In this document: one piece after another, positions 1 to 5,650 of the stretch
Layout of the letters: each line of letters begins with the position of its first letter
Numbering within the stretch: the first letter of the stretch is position 1
Source of the DNA: Gammaproteobacteria bacterium UBA7376
Lineage (GTDB): Bacteria; Pseudomonadota; Gammaproteobacteria; Pseudomonadales; Azotimanducaceae
Length of the DNA stretch: 13,882 nucleotides
Direction: 5' to 3'
Assembly (NCBI GenBank): GCA_002470275.1
Contig: DKNY01000012.1
Coordinates: 1-13,882, forward strand
The notes under the pieces: generated by a model
Told to the model about the DNA's origin: nothing
The model's database searches: none
What the model saw: only the letters and a program-made list of their open reading frames with translations
Translations under genes and position numbers: made by a program

Positions 1-33
1 ACCCCGTCTGATTTGGGGACACCCTTCCCTCCT

Positions 34-63
34 ATGCCCTTCCCAACCATGCCCTCCCCAACC
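34..63. repeat. Two-copy 15-bp imperfect tandem repeat in the left intergenic region
   Basis: Two adjacent copies, ATGCCCTTCCCAACC (34-48) and ATGCCCTCCCCAACC (49-63), differ at one base. They lie in the gene-free stretch 1-260, just after a sequence at 13-25 (TTTGGGGACACCC). From memory, similar GGGGACACCC sequences occur near REP-associated (RAYT) elements in proteobacteria. That link is only a recollection, and no matching inverted copy was noticed elsewhere in the window. Otherwise 1-260 holds nothing recognisable apart from the start signals of the first gene. Confidence 0.5.
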
Positions 64-213
64 ATGCGCGGTGCGGGCTGCAGGACTGATGAGCCGTTGA
101 ACTGAACCGCGGTGGTCTGGCGCGATGCCGCCCCCGCCCGCTATCTGAGTGGACCTGGTTTGCGGTTTTGCGCCAGGACAATTGTTCTTCCATGGTGTGA
201 AGCTATCGCCAAC

Positions 214-243
214 TTGGTAACCTACAGGCGCGAAAAACATAAT
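214..243 (+). promoter_or_regulatory. Possible sigma70-like promoter of the VOC gene
   Basis: TTGGTA (214-219) and CATAAT (238-243) are 18 bases apart and resemble -35 and -10 hexamers. A start of transcription near 250 would leave almost no leader and would fall on the ribosome binding site GGGAG (249-253, 7 bases before the ATG at 261). The real promoter may therefore lie further upstream, for example near TTGTTC at 182-187. Confidence 0.22.
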
Positions 244-260
244 AAATTGGGAGCAACGAT

Positions 261-680
261 ATGAGCGCCACCTTCCATCTCGCGGTACCCGCAGGAGATT
301 TAGCAGCAACCGAAAAGTTCTATGTCGACATTTTGGGCTGTGAAACCGGCAACAGAGAAGAGGGTCGCTGGGTCGATATCAATTTCTGGGGCAATGAGCT
401 TACCCTGCACCAAAGCCAGGAAAGCCTGCCGTCCGTCCGCCATGATGTGGATATGGGCAATGTAGCGGTGCCTCACTTCGGTGCGCACTTATCCGAGTCG
501 GACTTTCAGGCGCTCAAGGGCAGGCTCGCAGCCGCTGACTGGGCGTATCTGGACCAGCCTTACCGCAGATTTGTCGATACCGAATTTGAACAGGAAACCT
601 TGTTCGTTGTGGATCCCAACGGCAACATCCTGGAAATGAAGACTATGGTCAATCCAGAAGTACTCTTCGCCACGGGCTAG
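261..680 (+). CDS. VOC (glyoxalase/dioxygenase fold) family protein
   Basis: This 139-residue protein belongs to the vicinal oxygen chelate superfamily, whose members bind a divalent metal and act as lyases, dioxygenases or resistance proteins. What shows it is the FHLAVP start (His6), the pattern of a tyrosine followed by LGC at 21-27, the NELTLH strand (His50), the PHFGAHL strand (His72, His76), and a C-terminal DPNGNILEMK strand with Glu125. His6, one of His72/His76 and Glu125 are plausible metal ligands. The start is supported by GGGAG 7 bases upstream. The length is normal for a single-domain member made of two paired modules. The gene converges on the ankyrin gene, and both stop codons lie in one CTAG. 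The substrate cannot be told from the sequence; the HFG subgroup is usually annotated only as VOC family. Confidence 0.88.
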   Translation: MSATFHLAVPAGDLAATEKFYVDILGCETGNREEGRWVDINFWGNELTLHQSQESLPSVRHDVDMGNVAVPHFGAHLSESDFQALKGRLAAADWAYLDQPYRRFVDTEFEQETLFVVDPNGNILEMKTMVNPEVLFATG

Positions 681-1168
681 TCCTCGTCACCCGGAGTCGG
701 GTTTGACGCCTGCCGGTCTGCGACCACTTGATCGAGCCACTGGGCCAACTCGGTATGTCCGGCGGACCTTGCGATCGCTGGAACCGTCATGCGGTCTTCA
801 GGAGACCCCACCGATAGAGAGGGGTCTGCGCCAGATGCCAGGAGATAGGCCACGGTGCGCCGGTCACCCTGGGCCGATGCGGCCTGGGTAATGGGCAGCC
901 ACCCCTGAGCCGTCCAAGGATAGTTCACCGTCCACGGATCGCGCTCAATGACCCGCCTAAGCGCCGGCAGATCGTTTTCTGCCGCATAGTGCTGTGCCTG
1001 GAAAATCTTGGCCAGGGTCGCCATCCCTAGGCTTTCTGGGTTTTCATTGGGATACCAATGATGAGATAGATCGGCGATACGCTGCATATCGTCCAACCGC
1101 TCGGCTAAACACGCCTGCCGGAAGGCCGTCAAATCCGGCCACTTTGTTTCATCAAACTGGATGCCCAT
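677..1168 (-). CDS. Small ankyrin-repeat protein
   Basis: The protein has 163 residues, probably cytoplasmic, with no signal peptide or membrane segment. The clearest ankyrin unit is in the second half: GWLPITQAASAQGDRRTVAYLL, read in two parts around residues 104-125, followed by ASGADPSL and then AIARSAGHTELAQWL, the start of another repeat. The first half (residues 1-100) is helical and Trp/Leu rich and may be degenerate repeats. Ankyrin repeats mediate protein-protein contacts, so no enzymatic role is implied. I chose the ATG at 1168 because GAGGAGG (1174-1180) sits 5 bases upstream; a TTG at 1186 would add six residues but would place that Shine-Dalgarno inside the gene. The gene follows the dehydrogenase on the same strand after about 100 bases and could be co-transcribed with it. 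Confidence 0.82.
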   Translation of the reverse strand: MGIQFDETKWPDLTAFRQACLAERLDDMQRIADLSHHWYPNENPESLGMATLAKIFQAQHYAAENDLPALRRVIERDPWTVNYPWTAQGWLPITQAASAQGDRRTVAYLLASGADPSLSVGSPEDRMTVPAIARSAGHTELAQWLDQVVADRQASNPTPGDED

Positions 1169-1272
1169 GAGCGCCTCCTCAGTCAAACACCAGGATGGAG
1201 GGGGCCGAGCAACGCGCGACAGAGCAGGTGCCGTGATAACGAGCCAAGTCGTTTTGCCCTCCGAACGTCAGT

Positions 1273-2199
1273 CTAGCCGCCAGGCATATGGTTGGCGACC
1301 TGAGACACCATGGCGTCAGCCTCCTGCCAAAGCCGTTCCGCCATCTCAAGGTCGTTAAGAAAGTGTGGATGCTCGACTTCCACGGGCTTGCAGACCTCAA
1401 AGAACTGCCCGGAAACCCGGGCAAGGTCAGGATGGGTGGCCACATAGACCTGGGTAGTAGCCCCCTGGGCGAGCGTCAGTAGCTTGGGTGCCCACCGTTT
1501 GATCGCCTCGCGCATCTCCAGCGGCGCTGAGTGAGCGATATTGGTATAAATGCTGCCCGGGTGGAGGGCATTGGAGGTGACTCCGGAATGCTTCAGGCGA
1601 TTGGCTAGCGCCAGAGAAAAAAGCGCGTTGGCCAACTTGGATCGCGCGTAGGCCTGAGGCGCACTGAAGACGCCCTCACCGCGCAGGTTATCAAAATCAA
1701 TGCCCGCCTCGGGTACGCCCTTGGAGCCCCGGAGATAGGCGGCATTGCTACTCACGTGCACCACCCTCCCGCTACCGCGCGCCACCATCCCGGGCAGCAC
1801 CTGGTTCACCAAGACAAAGTGCCCGAGAAAGTTTGCAAAAAACACCTTCTCGATGCCTGCAATGAATTCGATCCCGCCAAAATTATCTATGCCCGCGTTG
1901 CAGATCACGATGTCAGGCACTAACCCTCTGTGGGCCACCTCCTGGGCGCAGCGCCTAACGGACGCCAGGTCCGTTAACTCCAAAGCCAAGGGGGTGATCT
2001 GTCCACGCAGGCCCGCTGCAGCACCCTGCATTTTCTCTAGGGTGCGGCCGGTGGCCAGCACATGGGCCCCTTGTTGCGCCAAGACGCGCATGGTTTCGTA
2101 GCCGATGCCATTTGTGCAGCCGGTGACCAGCGCTACCTGACCCGTGAGATCAAGGCCCTGAAGGACCTCTTCCGCCGTTGTTTGTTTGGTGTATTCCAA
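1273..2199 (-). CDS. Short-chain dehydrogenase/reductase (retinol dehydrogenase/WWOX-like)
   Basis: This is a Rossmann-fold NAD(P)-dependent oxidoreductase of 308 residues. Visible motifs, numbered from the TTG at 2199, are the cofactor loop TGCTNGIG (26-33), a CNAGI strand (100-104), the catalytic Ser in HVSSNAAY (about 150) and YARSK (Tyr184, Lys188). LHPGSIYTNI after the active site is typical of the retinol dehydrogenase/WW-domain oxidoreductase branch. An Arg in ATGRT after the second beta strand suggests NADP(H). No ATG lies near the N-terminus. The TTG at 2199 has GAGAGG 6 bases upstream, whereas the in-frame TTG at 2217 (six residues longer) has none. The substrate is unknown. It is not obviously part of the purine genes, from which a 175-200 base intergenic region separates it. 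Confidence 0.88.
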   Translation of the reverse strand: MEYTKQTTAEEVLQGLDLTGQVALVTGCTNGIGYETMRVLAQQGAHVLATGRTLEKMQGAAAGLRGQITPLALELTDLASVRRCAQEVAHRGLVPDIVICNAGIDNFGGIEFIAGIEKVFFANFLGHFVLVNQVLPGMVARGSGRVVHVSSNAAYLRGSKGVPEAGIDFDNLRGEGVFSAPQAYARSKLANALFSLALANRLKHSGVTSNALHPGSIYTNIAHSAPLEMREAIKRWAPKLLTLAQGATTQVYVATHPDLARVSGQFFEVCKPVEVEHPHFLNDLEMAERLWQEADAMVSQVANHMPGG

Positions 2200-2392
2200 T
2201 CCTGCCCTCTCGCCCAACTGATAGTCATTACACGCGCTGATGCTACCCCAAGGGTCGCTTCACGGAATCTGTATTCCCCCAATTGCCTTTGGCCCGAGCT
2301 ACTGCTGAGGTCACAGACAGTCATCCCGGAGTCAGGGCTATCCGAGGAGAGGCCCCGCTGTCTGAGCCTCCAGGACCCCTAGCGGCGCGGGG

Positions 2393-3349
2393 TTAGCCTT
2401 CTAGAATGGTGCTCTGATACAGGTCGAGTACCGCGTCAGCATCAATGTCGACGCAGACCCTGGCCAGGCCCACCGCCGACCAATAGTCTTCTTCGTACAC
2501 CCGGTTCCGGTCCGTGGACATAATGGTCTGTCCTCTCGCTACGCCGGATGTGGCCACCCGCACGGGGCCTTCTTCAACCTTGAACAGGTCTGGCGCCATG
2601 GCAAAGGCTACGGCACAGGCATCGTGCATAGGGAAACCGCCGGGGAAGCCTACGGATTTATAGAAGTCAGCATAGAAATCTGATGCCGCCCCAACAAATT
2701 GGCACTCAGGCTGCTGACTCTTTTTGATCTTTGCCTGCAGGGCATTGTCGATGATGCAGCGCATGGTGACATCCAGGCCGACGAAGGCGATGGGGAACCC
2801 ACTTTGACACACCAAGTCTGCTGCCCGTGCATCGCCGAAGATATTGGCCTCTGCACAGGGAGACACGTTACCTCGGACACTCCCAAAGCCAAAGGCACCC
2901 CCCATGACTACGACCTGCTCTACCAGTTCCGTTATTCGTGGCTCCAGCAACACCGCTTGAGCCAAGTTTGTCAGTCGACCCAGCACGATCAGGGTCAATT
3001 CGTTTGGATTGTCCATGACCGAATCCACGATAAATTGGGCTGCATTATCGCCATCTGGGGCGCCCGGATTAATGGCCTTGCCCAGATCGCCCAGCCCGTC
3101 CTTCCCGTGGACAAAGTCTGGTGGGGTTTGCTCGCGCTTATCCAGAGCAAGACCAGCACCTTGATAGACAGGCGCCTTGATACCAAACGTGTTTCTCAGG
3201 TGTACGGCGTTGCGCGTAGTGACCTCGATGTCTGCATTCCCAAAGACGCTGGCTAAGCCAACAATATCGAGCTGATGGCCCTTATGGGCCAGGAGGATGC
3301 CCATGGCGTCGTCTATCCCGGGATCGCAGTCTATTATTGTTTTTTTCAC
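2393..3349 (-). CDS. Nucleoside hydrolase (inosine-uridine preferring family)
   Basis: Enzymes of this family split the N-glycosidic bond of ribonucleosides to give ribose and a free base, using a bound calcium ion. The protein has 318 residues, the usual length. The N-terminal calcium motif is complete (IIDCDPGIDDA, Asp7, Asp9, Asp13, Asp14). Other hallmarks are GNAD (Asn38), NVSPCAEANI with Asn161, Glu167 and Asn169 for ribose binding, and MHDACAVA with His242 and Asp243. The usual LGPLTN reads LGRLTN here (Arg125), and the usual HDP reads HDA; both are mild departures. No signal peptide is seen, so it is cytoplasmic. Translation appears to start at GTG with GAAGAG 6 bases upstream. It lies 150 bases downstream of a purine phosphoribosyltransferase on the same strand, so the liberated base could be re-used by that enzyme or its divergent paralogue. 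Base specificity cannot be read off. Confidence 0.93.
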   Translation of the reverse strand: MKKTIIDCDPGIDDAMGILLAHKGHQLDIVGLASVFGNADIEVTTRNAVHLRNTFGIKAPVYQGAGLALDKREQTPPDFVHGKDGLGDLGKAINPGAPDGDNAAQFIVDSVMDNPNELTLIVLGRLTNLAQAVLLEPRITELVEQVVVMGGAFGFGSVRGNVSPCAEANIFGDARAADLVCQSGFPIAFVGLDVTMRCIIDNALQAKIKKSQQPECQFVGAASDFYADFYKSVGFPGGFPMHDACAVAFAMAPDLFKVEEGPVRVATSGVARGQTIMSTDRNRVYEEDYWSAVGLARVCVDIDADAVLDLYQSTILEG

Positions 3350-3499
3350 GTTTTACTCTTCTTTGATGGCGCTTAACACCCCGTCCTTGCCCTATGCCTC
3401 CCTCACACCCGGGCCCCGGGGCTGCTCAGGGAGCAAGACTATCTTTGAACCGCAGCCGGAAACGGCGTCGGGCGTGTTTTCGCGGGTCGCCCCGCAGCA

Positions 3500-4069
3500 C
3501 TAGGGTGCAAATCCGCCCAGGAAGGATTTATCTTTTTCTATTTCGTCATTTGAGAGGCCCGATAGCTCGTAAGGCAACACAATCCAGCTGTCGGTCTCCT
3601 CAACGAAGAAGTCCGGGCCGGGCCCGGAATCACCGTCTGAGTATTTCCATAGGGCCGCGACTTTAACCGCTTCGGGCATATTTCGGCGTAGTCCGCCCTG
3701 TAGCCGCTCAACCAGCGCCTTGGTATGCCGACCACTTCGATACACGTCGTCCACAATCAACAGCCGGTCGCCAGAATTCAGCGTATCGAAGGCATAGCGC
3801 TTCCCGTGGATTCGAATCCCCTCATTAGCAGCGACACTTTTCTCGTAGGCCAGCCTTCCGGCGTAAGAGGTTCTAACCGTGGAGTGATCGGTCTTGACGC
3901 CAAGATAGGCAAGACACTCCTGCACAGCCAAGGCAACGCTGCTGCCACCACGCCAAATACCGATGATAAACGTGGGTTGGTAGCCGCTCGCGAAGATCAT
4001 TTCTCCCAGTCGATACGAGTTTAGAATGTGCTCGCTTTCGCTTATGAACCTCTTTCGTGCTACAGTCAT
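3500..4069 (-). CDS. Phosphoribosyltransferase-family protein with altered PRPP loop
   Basis: This 189-residue type I phosphoribosyltransferase is a clear paralogue of the divergent gene at 4159. Shared landmarks are IWRGG (38-42), AVQE, TDH..VRTSYAG, the DRLLIVDDVY strand (101-110), NMPEAVKVA and the C-terminal ETDSWIVLP (Trp162), which resembles the purine-stacking Trp of xanthine-guanine phosphoribosyltransferases. The PRPP loop is unusual. The acidic pair Asp107-Asp108 is kept, but the following residues are R-S-G-R-H (111-115) where the paralogue has D-T-G-R-T. Position 111 corresponds to the general-base Asp of hypoxanthine-guanine enzymes, and 115 to a phosphate-contacting Thr/Ser. It may be a weak enzyme, one with changed specificity, or a regulatory pseudoenzyme. 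I use the ATG at 4069; the longer frame to 4207 would run over the divergent gene and adds unrelated sequence. Probable co-transcription with the nucleoside hydrolase. Confidence 0.85.
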   Translation of the reverse strand: MTVARKRFISESEHILNSYRLGEMIFASGYQPTFIIGIWRGGSSVALAVQECLAYLGVKTDHSTVRTSYAGRLAYEKSVAANEGIRIHGKRYAFDTLNSGDRLLIVDDVYRSGRHTKALVERLQGGLRRNMPEAVKVAALWKYSDGDSGPGPDFFVEETDSWIVLPYELSGLSNDEIEKDKSFLGGFAP

Positions 4070-4158
4070 TTCACCCACGTTTATAGAAAAAAGTCTAAAA
4101 TCCCTTCCGCAGGAAGCATAGGACGGGGAGATTTGAATCTCAATAGGGACCGAGAGAA
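4070..4158. promoter_or_regulatory. Divergent intergenic region between two paralogous phosphoribosyltransferases, with central dyad
   Basis: These 89 bases must hold the start signals for both directions. A perfect 5-bp dyad with a 3-base centre, CTTCC-GCA-GGAAG (4104-4116), sits near the middle and could be an operator half-site pair or a chance hairpin. TAAAAT (4096-4101) is a possible -10 for the rightward gene, but no good -35 is placed 16-18 bases before it. The rightward ATG at 4159 has AGGGA at 4145-4149 and GAGAG at 4152-4156. No match to the Escherichia coli PurR operator was seen. Confidence 0.35.
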
Positions 4159-4722
4159 ATGGGGACGAAGAAATACCTAGACGCCGATACGCTGCTTGCT
4201 GATTCATTCAAACTCGCCAAAAACATATACGAAGACGGTTTCTTCCCGACCTTTATCATGGCGATTTGGCGCGGCGGCGCCCCCATCGGTCTAGCGGTAC
4301 AGGAATACTTTTCCTTTAAAGATGTTCAAACCGATCATATTTTAATTAGAACGATCTCCTACAGCGGCATTGATACACAGCACCGCGACGTTAAGATTTT
4401 TGGCCTGGATTATTTAGTGAAAAACCTCTCCAATGAGGATCGTGTTTTAATTGTGGACGATGTCTATGACACGGGCCGAACGATTGAATCCGTCATCCAC
4501 GCCATGTCGGAAAATCTTAAATTAAATATGCCCGAACAAATAAAGGTTGCCGTGCCTTATTATAAGCCCACCAGAAATAAGACAGACAGAACTCCAGAAT
4601 ATTTTATTCACGAGACGGACGAGTGGCTTATATACCCGCACTCTATTGAAGGGCTTACGCCGGATGAAATTAAACAAAACAAGCCAGAAATTTATAATAT
4701 TTTAAAAGAGCATTTAAAATAA
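4159..4722 (+). CDS. Purine (hypoxanthine/xanthine-guanine type) phosphoribosyltransferase
   Basis: This 187-residue cytoplasmic enzyme is predicted to join a 6-oxopurine base to PRPP, giving the nucleotide and pyrophosphate. Visible features are AIWRGG (35-40), the AVQE helix, QTDHILIRT, and the full PRPP motif VLIVDDVYDTGRT (96-108) with Asp100, Asp101, the general-base Asp104 and Thr108. The C-terminal ETDEWLIYP carries Trp156, like the DxW purine-stacking segment of bacterial xanthine-guanine enzymes. It belongs to the roughly 185-residue hypoxanthine phosphoribosyltransferase group seen in gammaproteobacteria rather than to E. coli Hpt. Base composition is odd: a hand count gives about 42% G+C, falling to about 17% in the last 42 bases, while neighbours are in the 50s, so recent acquisition is possible. 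It heads a likely operon with apt (45-base gap) and DUF1330. Exact base preference is not decidable. Confidence 0.88.
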   Translation: MGTKKYLDADTLLADSFKLAKNIYEDGFFPTFIMAIWRGGAPIGLAVQEYFSFKDVQTDHILIRTISYSGIDTQHRDVKIFGLDYLVKNLSNEDRVLIVDDVYDTGRTIESVIHAMSENLKLNMPEQIKVAVPYYKPTRNKTDRTPEYFIHETDEWLIYPHSIEGLTPDEIKQNKPEIYNILKEHLK

Positions 4723-4767
4723 TAAATACGGGCAGCGCGCTACCTATTTTAACGGAGCATTGTTTTA

Positions 4768-5319
4768 TTGGACCTTCATGACCTCACCGATGAGCTGGCG
4801 GCGCACATCAGAACGGTAGCTGATTTTCCTCGGGCAGGCGTTTCCTTTAAAGATTTAACGCCCCTATTAGAAAACCCGGACGCCTACTTAAGGTTGTGCA
4901 CCGCCCTTGAACACAAGGCATCCTCTTTCAAGACCAGCAAAGTTGTCGCCATCGAAAGCCGTGGTTTTCTATTCGCGGCGCCGACGGCCCTCGCGCTGAA
5001 ATGCCCCCTTCTTCTTGCGAGAAAGCCGGGCAAGCTACCCAACGAAACCTTCTCGCGGCACTTCGCTCTGGAATACGATCAGAGCACGATACATCTCCAG
5101 CGAAATTCTGGGATCAGCGAAGGCGATCGTGTCGTTATTCTGGACGACCTGGTGGCGACCGGAGGCACGGCGTTAGCGGTGGCGGATATCGTTCATCAGG
5201 ACTTTGCTGTACCCAAGGAGAACATCTTGATCATGAGCTTGATTGACCTGCCCACCCTTGGCGGCAGCGCGCGGTTTAACGATGCAGGGTTTGAGTTTAC
5301 GGCGCTCATAAAGCTCTAG
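4768..5319 (+). CDS. apt: Adenine phosphoribosyltransferase
   Basis: The enzyme salvages adenine: adenine plus PRPP gives AMP and pyrophosphate. The 183-residue length equals that of typical bacterial Apt. Diagnostic segments appear in order: DFPRAGVSFKDLTPLL (19-34), AIESRGFLFAAPTALAL (61-77) for base binding, the flexible-loop start ARKPGKLPNET (84-94), LEYDQSTIHL, and the PRPP motif VVILDDLVATGGT (122-134). The Ala in ATGGT is normal for adenine enzymes. The start is a TTG, with GGAG (4754-4757) 10 bases upstream; no ATG or GTG is placed better. It follows the purine phosphoribosyltransferase by 45 bases and precedes the DUF1330 gene by 40 bases on the same strand, so the three are probably one salvage operon covering both 6-amino and 6-oxo purines. 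Confidence 0.93.
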   Translation: MDLHDLTDELAAHIRTVADFPRAGVSFKDLTPLLENPDAYLRLCTALEHKASSFKTSKVVAIESRGFLFAAPTALALKCPLLLARKPGKLPNETFSRHFALEYDQSTIHLQRNSGISEGDRVVILDDLVATGGTALAVADIVHQDFAVPKENILIMSLIDLPTLGGSARFNDAGFEFTALIKL

Positions 5320-5359
5320 CGCGATCCCTTCGCTGAGCCCAGACCTAGGAGATGGAAAT

Positions 5360-5650
5360 TTGACCGTTTACGTTGTCGTCGATAATGATGTAATCGATCC
5401 GGAGCGCTATGCCGAATATTTAAAGCTGATTACGCCCACAGTCTTTCAGTATGGCGGGCGCTACGTTGTTCGAGCCGGAGAGATCCTGCACCGCGACTCT
5501 GACTGGTCACCGGACAGGCTGGTCGTGATCGAATTTGATACTGAAGAGGCAGCCCTGGCATGGGTTCAGGCTCCGGAGGTCGCCCCCATCCACGATATGC
5601 GCCGCCGCTACGCCACCTCAAAGCTGATCGTTATTCGGGGCGCTGACTAG
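5360..5650 (+). CDS. DUF1330 family protein
   Basis: This small 96-residue protein has the DUF1330 signature. It starts with a beta strand (TVYVVVDNDV), then DPERYAEYLKLITPTVFQYGGRYVVRAGE (residues about 13-41, with the YGG turn), a DW..DRLVVIEF strand (48-59), the helix EEAALAWVQAPEV and a final RRRYATSKLIVIRG. The family adopts a dimeric alpha+beta barrel like antibiotic-biosynthesis monooxygenases, but no reaction is established. The start is TTG at 5360 with AGGAG (5347-5351) 8 bases upstream. It is the last gene of the likely salvage operon after apt. Its TAG stop shares the CTAG 5647-5650 with the stop of the convergent allantoate amidohydrolase gene, leaving no room for a terminator between them. 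Its place beside purine genes is suggestive only. Confidence 0.85.
   Translation: MTVYVVVDNDVIDPERYAEYLKLITPTVFQYGGRYVVRAGEILHRDSDWSPDRLVVIEFDTEEAALAWVQAPEVAPIHDMRRRYATSKLIVIRGAD

Noticed and set aside
2314..2364. 7-bp inverted repeat CAGACAG...CTGTCTG spaced by 37 bases upstream of the dehydrogenase.
   Set aside because: Too short and too widely spaced to distinguish from chance.
2218..2392. Possible small gene or RNA between the dehydrogenase and nucleoside hydrolase genes.
   Set aside because: No convincing frame, start signal or RNA fold was seen; it most likely holds the dehydrogenase promoter.
2375..2393. ACCCC/GGGGT inverted repeat just after the nucleoside hydrolase stop as an intrinsic terminator.
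   Set aside because: The stem is only 5 bp with a 9-base loop and no T-run follows on the minus strand.
2699..3256. Long plus-strand open frame (185 codons) opposite the nucleoside hydrolase gene.
   Set aside because: It is the antisense shadow of a gene with a full set of family motifs; its translation resembles no protein I know and has no ribosome binding site I could support.
3408..3435. Two short hairpins (CCCGG-GCC-CCGGG and TGCTC-AGG-GAGCA) between the minus-strand phosphoribosyltransferase and nucleoside hydrolase.
   Set aside because: Each stem is 5 bp in GC-rich sequence with no U-tract; a terminator or attenuator cannot be supported.
4070..4207. N-terminal extension of the minus-strand phosphoribosyltransferase (frame open to 4207).
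   Set aside because: It overlaps the start and leader of the divergent gene, its residues have no counterpart in the paralogue, and the ATG at 4069 gives a protein of matching length.
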